This document shows, piece by piece, positions 59,895 to 64,000 of a stretch of 64,000 nt of DNA. Position 1 is the stretch's first letter, and every line of letters begins with the position of its first letter. The stretch is from assembly GCF_022288725.1 (NCBI RefSeq), contig NZ_JAKNTA010000012.1, forward strand, positions 49,868-113,867. The letters are read 5' to 3'. The notes under the pieces were generated by a model that did no database searches, was not told where the DNA came from, and saw only the letters and a list, made by a program, of their open reading frames with translations. The stretch is from Kitasatospora sp. A2-31 (lineage in GTDB: Bacteria; Actinomycetota; Actinomycetes; Streptomycetales; Streptomycetaceae). The position numbers and the translations under genes were made by a program.

Positions 59895-60563
59895 TCACAC
59901 CTCACCGCCCAGCCCGGCGTCCCGTGCCAGCAGGGCCGCCTGCACCCGGTTCTCGCAGCCGAGCTTGGCCAGGATCCGGCTCACGTACGTCTTCACCGTC
60001 GCCTCGCTCATGTGGATCCGGGCCCCGGCGTCCGCGTTGGACAGCCCCTCCCCCAGCAGCGCCAGGACCTCCAGCTCACGCTCGGTCAGCGCCTCCAGCC
60101 GCCGCCGGGCCGCCGCACCGCGCGCCACGGCCGGTCCGCTGCGGCCGCCGGCCAGCGAGTCCACGATGTGCCGGGTGGCGGCGGGCGAGAGGAAGGCGTG
60201 CCCGGTGGCCGCCGCCCGGACGGCCTGGATCAGCTCCGCCGGCGCGGTGTCCTTGAGCAGGAATCCGGCGCCGCCCTCGCTCACGGCGCGCAGGACGTTG
60301 TCGCGCTCCCCGAAGGTGGTGAGGATCAGCGCCCGCGCGCCGGGAACCGCCCGGCGCAGTTCACCGAGCGCGGTGAGGCCGTCCATCACCGGCATCTGGA
60401 TGTCCAGCAGGACGACGTCGGCCCGGTGCGCCAGCGCGAGGTCCACGGCCTGCCGGCCGTCGGCGGCCTCGGCGACGACGTCGATGTCGTCGGCGGAGGA
60501 CAGGATCATCCTGATCCCGGCCCGGATGAGTGGCTCGTCGTCGGCGACGAGGACTCGGATCAC
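59895..60563 (-). CDS. NarL/LuxR-type response regulator
   Basis: A 222-aa two-component regulator. The receiver domain carries acidic VADDEP, phospho-acceptor Asp in VVLLDIQMPVMDG (about residue 54), Thr in ALILTTFG and Lys in GFLLKDTAP. After a linker, the HTH is LTERELEVLALLGEGLSNADAGARIHMSEATVKTYVSRILAKLGCENRVQAALLA. GTG 60563 is preferred because GAGGGG lies upstream. Its likely partner is the histidine kinase at 61172-62872 on the same strand, separated by an Imm32-like gene. Confidence 0.9.
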   Translation of the reverse strand: MIRVLVADDEPLIRAGIRMILSSADDIDVVAEAADGRQAVDLALAHRADVVLLDIQMPVMDGLTALGELRRAVPGARALILTTFGERDNVLRAVSEGGAGFLLKDTAPAELIQAVRAAATGHAFLSPAATRHIVDSLAGGRSGPAVARGAAARRRLEALTERELEVLALLGEGLSNADAGARIHMSEATVKTYVSRILAKLGCENRVQAALLARDAGLGGEV

Positions 60564-60778
60564 TGCTGGTCGTCCCCTCGATCGTGCAATCGGCACTGTT
60601 CGGCCCCATCCTCACACCCCCCGGATCCGCAGCCCCGACCGGACCTCCCCACCGCCCCCGGTCCCCTCCCCCGTTCGCGGTCCGGAGGCGCGGAATCGCC
60701 TTGAGTCCGCCTCGACCGGTGATCGACAATCAGCCGCCGCAGCAGGCGGACGTCCGACCGCGAAGGAGCCCTCCCGTG

Positions 60779-61168
60779 ATGCTCGACCGTGACCCCGTGT
60801 ACGGCGAGGTGGACCTCATGGCCTCGGCCAAAGAACTGGGCCGGCTGGCCGAGGCGGTCGCCCGGCGCGCCGGGCTGCTCGCGGCCACGGCCGCGCCGAA
60901 CCGCAACGCCCTGATGGGAATAGAGGTCAGGGCGACTCCCGGCCCCGGCGTGCTGCTCCACCACGACCCCGAACGGCACCTGCTCGTGATCGGCGGCGAC
61001 GCCGCAGCGCGCGCCGTGCTCGCCGAGAACCTCCGTGGCATGGCCGCTGCCGGGGCCGGAGGCCATCTCCACGTCGAGTACCACCCCGACCACTTCTACC
61101 TCGCCGAAGGCTCCCTCCCCCTGGTGGTCAACAGCCCCCACGCAGGCATGCCGAAGCACCGGGAGTGA
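60779..61168 (+). CDS. Imm32-like immunity-type protein (orphan)
   Basis: A 129-aa protein. The N-terminus is helical (MLDRDPVYGEVDLMASAKELGRLAEAVARR), followed by strands PGPGVLLHHDPERHLLVIGGDAAARAVLAENLRGMAA and GGHLHVEYHPDHFYLAEGSLPLVV, which match the Imm32 immunity fold as I recall it (paired His/Asp loops). Start is ATG 60779 or GTG 60776, with AAGGAG upstream. Immunity proteins normally sit beside a secreted toxin; none is present here. It lies divergent from the response regulator and ends three bases from the convergent kinase. Confidence 0.65.
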   Translation: MLDRDPVYGEVDLMASAKELGRLAEAVARRAGLLAATAAPNRNALMGIEVRATPGPGVLLHHDPERHLLVIGGDAAARAVLAENLRGMAAAGAGGHLHVEYHPDHFYLAEGSLPLVVNSPHAGMPKHRE

Positions 61169-61171
61169 AGC

Positions 61172-62872
61172 TCACCTGGTCGGGAAGTGCTGCTTCTCCA
61201 CCAAAACACCGTCCTTGAAGCAGAACCGGATCACGGTGTCGTCGCCCCAGCTGCCGTTCGATTCGGCGGCTATGAAGTGGCGGCAGTGGGAGCCGGCGGG
61301 CGGGGTCGGGCCGAGGCGTTCGTAGTCCCTGGTGAAGAAGCCGTTGCCGGAGGGCAGCCGATGCAGGACGTCGGCCTCCGGGCTCCCGACCTCGATGGAG
61401 TCGTAGAGCGATCCCTTCACGCTCGACTCGTCGAAGGCCTGGACGAAGGCGATCACCCCCCAGACCAGCAGGCCCAGCACGGTGAGCACGACGAGCACCC
61501 CGCCCACCGCACAGCCGATCGCGGGGCTGCGCCGGCGCTGCTCCCCCGGGCCGCCGGTGACGGGCGGCAGCCCGTCCAGCAGCCAGTCCTCCACGCCGAT
61601 CACCCCGCCTGCTGCCGCCGGGCCGCCACCGGGCCCCCCGGCCGCGCCGCCGGACCCCTCGTAGGGCAGCAGGGCGGCGAGCCGGAAGCCCGCCTCCGCG
61701 GTCGGCCCGGCGTGCACCATGCCGCCGACCAGCCTGGCCCGCTCGCGCAGGCCGGTCAGCCCCTGGCCGCCGCTGACCACGGCGGTGCCGCCACCCGCCC
61801 GCGCGCCGACCGGCTCGGGCGCGGGCGGGTTGGCGACCTCCACCACCAGGGCGTCCGGCTCGTAGCGCAGTGCGACGGTGATCGGGGCGCCCGGCGCGTG
61901 CTTGTGCGCATTGGTGAGCGCCTCCTGGACGATCCGGTAAGCCGCCTGGCCGACGCTGACGGTCAGCTCGCGCCGCTCACCGTCCTGGCGGAGGACGACG
62001 TCCGTGCCGGCCGCACGGGAGGACCCGACCAGCTCCGCGATCCCCTCCACGCCACCGCGGCCGGCGCCGCCGAGCGCCGGGCCGGGGCCCTGTGCGGTCG
62101 GCGCGGCGGTCGACTCGTCGTGCAGCACGCCGACCACGTCGCGCAGTTCCCGCATCGCGGCGACGGCCGCCAGCCGCAGCACGCCGACCGCCTCCCGCTG
62201 CCGGTCGGTGAGGGTGCGGTCGACCTCCAGCGCGCCGGAGTGGACGGAGATCAGGGCGAGCTGGTGGCCGAGGCTGTCGTGCATGTCCTGGGCGATCCGG
62301 TGCCGCTCGCGCAGCCGGGCCTGGTGGGCCACCATGGCGCGCTCGCGCAGCAGTTGCTCGTTGCGCTCGCGCAGCGCGTCCGTCAGCGCCCGGCGCTGCG
62401 CCCGGTAGCGGCCCCAGAGGCCGGGCAGCACCGCGAGCAGCAGGTACGCGCCCAGCGAGAGCCCGGCCACCGCCTTGAGCGGCACCGAGCCGGCGTCCTT
62501 GACGATGCCGGTGCCGGCGATCAGCAGGAAGCCGGCGGTGAACGAGCCCACCAGCACACCGACCCGCTTGATCCGGGCACCGGCCGACCAGCCGGCGCAG
62601 ACCAGCAGCGGCAGCGGCCCGGCGCTTGCACCGGCCCCCGCCGCGGTCAGCACCAGGACCGTCGAGGGCAGGCCGCGCCGGAGCAGGAAGAGCACCGCGA
62701 CGGCGGGCCCGAAGGCCAGGTGGAACCCGGTTCTGCCGACGTAGTCCAGCAGCGTCGCGAGTGCTCCCAGCACCAGCGCGCAGCCGACCTCGCGCACCAC
62801 CAGCCCGGTCCGCCAGGGACCGGGGAGTGCCGTCCGTACCGCCTTCGACCAGGCCCTTGCCAGTGCATCCAC
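61172..62872 (-). CDS. Sensor histidine kinase with C-terminal membrane/globular extension
   Basis: A 566-aa kinase. About five N-terminal helices (residues 25-150) lead to a HisKA_3 dimerisation domain with phospho-His in RHRIAQDMHDSLGHQLALISVHSG (about 198). The HATPase has QEALTNAHKHAPG (N box) and GGQGLTGLRERARLVGGMV. Unusually the chain continues beyond the ATPase: a Gly/Pro linker, a further helix GCAVGGVLVVLTVLGLLVWGVIAFVQ (about 450-475) and a ~90-residue domain (SIEVGSPEADVLHRLPSG ... HCRHFIAAESNGSWGDDTVIRFCFKDGVLVEKQHF) that looks like a small alpha/beta (BamE/SmpA-like) fold with two Cys. It probably pairs with the response regulator. Confidence 0.88.
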   Translation of the reverse strand: MDALARAWSKAVRTALPGPWRTGLVVREVGCALVLGALATLLDYVGRTGFHLAFGPAVAVLFLLRRGLPSTVLVLTAAGAGASAGPLPLLVCAGWSAGARIKRVGVLVGSFTAGFLLIAGTGIVKDAGSVPLKAVAGLSLGAYLLLAVLPGLWGRYRAQRRALTDALRERNEQLLRERAMVAHQARLRERHRIAQDMHDSLGHQLALISVHSGALEVDRTLTDRQREAVGVLRLAAVAAMRELRDVVGVLHDESTAAPTAQGPGPALGGAGRGGVEGIAELVGSSRAAGTDVVLRQDGERRELTVSVGQAAYRIVQEALTNAHKHAPGAPITVALRYEPDALVVEVANPPAPEPVGARAGGGTAVVSGGQGLTGLRERARLVGGMVHAGPTAEAGFRLAALLPYEGSGGAAGGPGGGPAAAGGVIGVEDWLLDGLPPVTGGPGEQRRRSPAIGCAVGGVLVVLTVLGLLVWGVIAFVQAFDESSVKGSLYDSIEVGSPEADVLHRLPSGNGFFTRDYERLGPTPPAGSHCRHFIAAESNGSWGDDTVIRFCFKDGVLVEKQHFPTR

Positions 62873-63042
62873 CCGTGGAGGCTAGCGAAGCGGGCGGCCC
62901 GGGCGCCTGCACCCTTCGTCGCGACCGACCCCGACGAAAGTCGCGAACCGGTGGAAGGGCGGCACGTCAAGTGGCTCTGCACCGACCGGCGCCCGAGCAC
63001 ATCCCTCACCGACCGTCGGATCGGTCCGGGACACCGGATGAG

Positions 63043-63112
63043 GCCGTGCCGGCGCGCGGCCGGCACGGCGTGACGGCACGAAGGGCGGTGCCGCGGTGTG
63101 CGCGCACCGCGG
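63043..63112 (-). terminator. Tandem terminator hairpins after the SpoIIE-type gene
   Basis: Two perfect stems lie just past the minus-strand stop at 63124. CCGCGGTG/CACCGCGG (63091-63112) has a 6-nt loop. GCCGTGCCGGC/GCCGGCACGGC (63043-63069) has a 5-nt loop. Confidence 0.75.
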
Positions 63113-63123
63113 ATCCGGGCCTC

Positions 63124-64000
63124 TCAGGACCGCCGGTCCCCCGGGAGCCGCCCGTACGCCGTGAGCATCAGTGCGACGTCGTCCACCCGCTCCGTGGACC
63201 CCACCTCGCGCAGCAACCGCTCCGCCATCCGGTCCAGGTCCCCGTCCGCCGGGTCTCCCTCCCCCGCGCTCCCCCCGAGCTCGCCGAGCGCGAGCCGCAG
63301 CCGGTCCACACCCTGGTCGATCGCGATGGCCGGGTCCTCGACCAGCCCGTCCGTGTAGAGGGCGATCAACGAGCCGCGGGCCAGCTCCAGCTCGCTGACC
63401 GGGTACTCGGCCAGATTGTCGATGCCGAGCAGCGGCCCGCCCTCCACGTACAGCGCCTCGCTGCTGCCGTCCGGGTGGCGCACCACCGGCGGCAGGTGCC
63501 CGGCACGGGCGACCAGGGCGCTGCCGTCGCTCGGGGTGAACCGGATCAGGCAGCAGCTGGCCAGCAGGCCCGGGTCGAGGTCGAGCAGCAGCAGGTTGGT
63601 GCGCACCAGGACCTCGTCCGGCGCGTGCCCGCTGGTGGCGAAGGCGCGGACGGCGCTGCGCAGCTGCCCCATGGTGGCGGCGGCGCCGACGCTGTGGCCC
63701 TCGACGTCGCCGATGACCAGGGTGAGGTCGCGGCCGGTGACGATGGCGTCGTACCAGTCGCCGCCGATCTCCATGCCCTGGGTGCCGGGCAGGTAGCGGG
63801 CGGCGATCCGGACGTCCTCCAGGAGGGGCAGCCGGTGCGGCAGCAGGGCCTGCTGCAGGCCGCGGGCGAGGGTGAACTCGGCGTCGTAGAGCCGGGCGCG
63901 CTCCAGCGCCTGGGCGATGAACCCGCCGAGGCCGGTGAGCAGTCCGCGCTCCTCCACGGTGAACGCGCGGGGCTCGTCGAAGCCGATGATGCAGCTGCCG
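63124..64000 (-). CDS. GAF/SpoIIE-type PP2C serine phosphatase (partial, runs off right edge)
   Basis: The C-terminal ~292 residues are visible. The first part (CIIGFDEPRAFTVEERGLLTGLGGFIAQALERARLYD) is the end of a GAF domain. The SpoIIE/PP2C domain follows: ARGLQQALLPHRLP, RYLPGTQGMEIGGDWYDAIVTGRDLTLVIGDVEGHSVGAAATMGQLRSAVRAFA (metal Asp residues in GGDWYD and GDVEGH), ARAGHLPPVVRHPDG, and LIALYTDGLVEDP near the end. Such phosphatases dephosphorylate STAS antagonists and switch on SigB/SigF-type sigma factors, linking it functionally to 30372-32400. Five prime end outside the window. Confidence 0.88.
   Translation of the reverse strand, partial: GSCIIGFDEPRAFTVEERGLLTGLGGFIAQALERARLYDAEFTLARGLQQALLPHRLPLLEDVRIAARYLPGTQGMEIGGDWYDAIVTGRDLTLVIGDVEGHSVGAAATMGQLRSAVRAFATSGHAPDEVLVRTNLLLLDLDPGLLASCCLIRFTPSDGSALVARAGHLPPVVRHPDGSSEALYVEGGPLLGIDNLAEYPVSELELARGSLIALYTDGLVEDPAIAIDQGVDRLRLALGELGGSAGEGDPADGDLDRMAERLLREVGSTERVDDVALMLTAYGRLPGDRRS

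Overview
The window looks like chromosome from a Streptomycetaceae actinobacterium (Streptomyces or Kitasatospora). The DNA is very GC-rich, with many GTG and some TTG starts. The gene content fits: a Rpf/LysM secreted enzyme, SigB/SigF-type sigma factor with STAS and HATPase partners, a LAL-type LuxR regulator, Tat and lipoprotein signals, an LPxTG-type surface protein, a mycothiol-type (TIGR03086) protein and DUF6458. I could not run searches; family names come from reading the translations and motifs.

Layout. (1) 1-8.0 kb is an accessory, transposon-scarred region. It holds a truncated DDE transposase, a GNAT remnant, an IS5-type element with perfect 23-bp inverted repeats and an accessory coiled-coil gene, a tandemly duplicated DUF3533-like membrane protein with a second near-identical fragment at the left window edge, and a broken galM. 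It also holds a transposase-less cassette (6071-7818) carrying a TetR/SDR pair between inverted ends that each contain three 21-bp iterons. (2) 8.1-15 kb is an alternative respiratory cluster: type II NADH dehydrogenase, cytochrome bd oxidase (cydAB), then a GH15 glycosidase and a cyclase-family hydrolase. (3) 15-20.8 kb is a sugar-oxidation block: 2-hydroxyacid dehydrogenase, gluconokinase, GMC oxidoreductase, glucose-6-phosphate dehydrogenase and a DUF389 membrane protein. (4) 20.9-23.3 kb holds a cation/proton antiporter coupled to a glutamate decarboxylase gene that has lost its catalytic core. (5) 23.9-30 kb holds a Tat-type epoxide-hydrolase-like enzyme, two small secreted proteins, a TetR regulator and a 944-aa LuxR (LAL) regulator.

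(6) 30.3-37.9 kb is a stress-signalling cluster (HATPase anti-sigma type, STAS, sigma factor, a second STAS) interleaved with small membrane proteins, a YdjM-like protein and an ABC ATPase/YhgE-Pip permease pair. (7) 38-44.6 kb encodes exported proteins: a Dyp-type peroxidase, a divergent beta-helix lipoprotein, a membrane-anchored protein and a 945-aa LPSTG-anchored protein. (8) 45-56 kb holds a P-loop kinase, flavin reductase, DUF1330 protein, tripeptidyl aminopeptidase, MFS transporter, a two-subunit molybdenum hydroxylase (IorBA type), a lipoprotein and a TIGR03086 protein. (9) 56-64 kb holds an SDR, the Rpf/LysM protein, a LysE exporter divergent from an Lrp regulator, a NarL-type response regulator, an Imm32-like orphan, a histidine kinase with an unusual C-terminal membrane-plus-globular extension, and a SpoIIE-type phosphatase running off the right edge.

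The strongest candidate for something undescribed is the iteron-ended cassette at 6071-7818. It has matching inverted ends, a 4-bp flanking duplication (TCAT) and an ancestral reading frame that is restored when it is removed in silico. Second is the histidine kinase at 61172-62872 with its C-terminal sensor-like extension.
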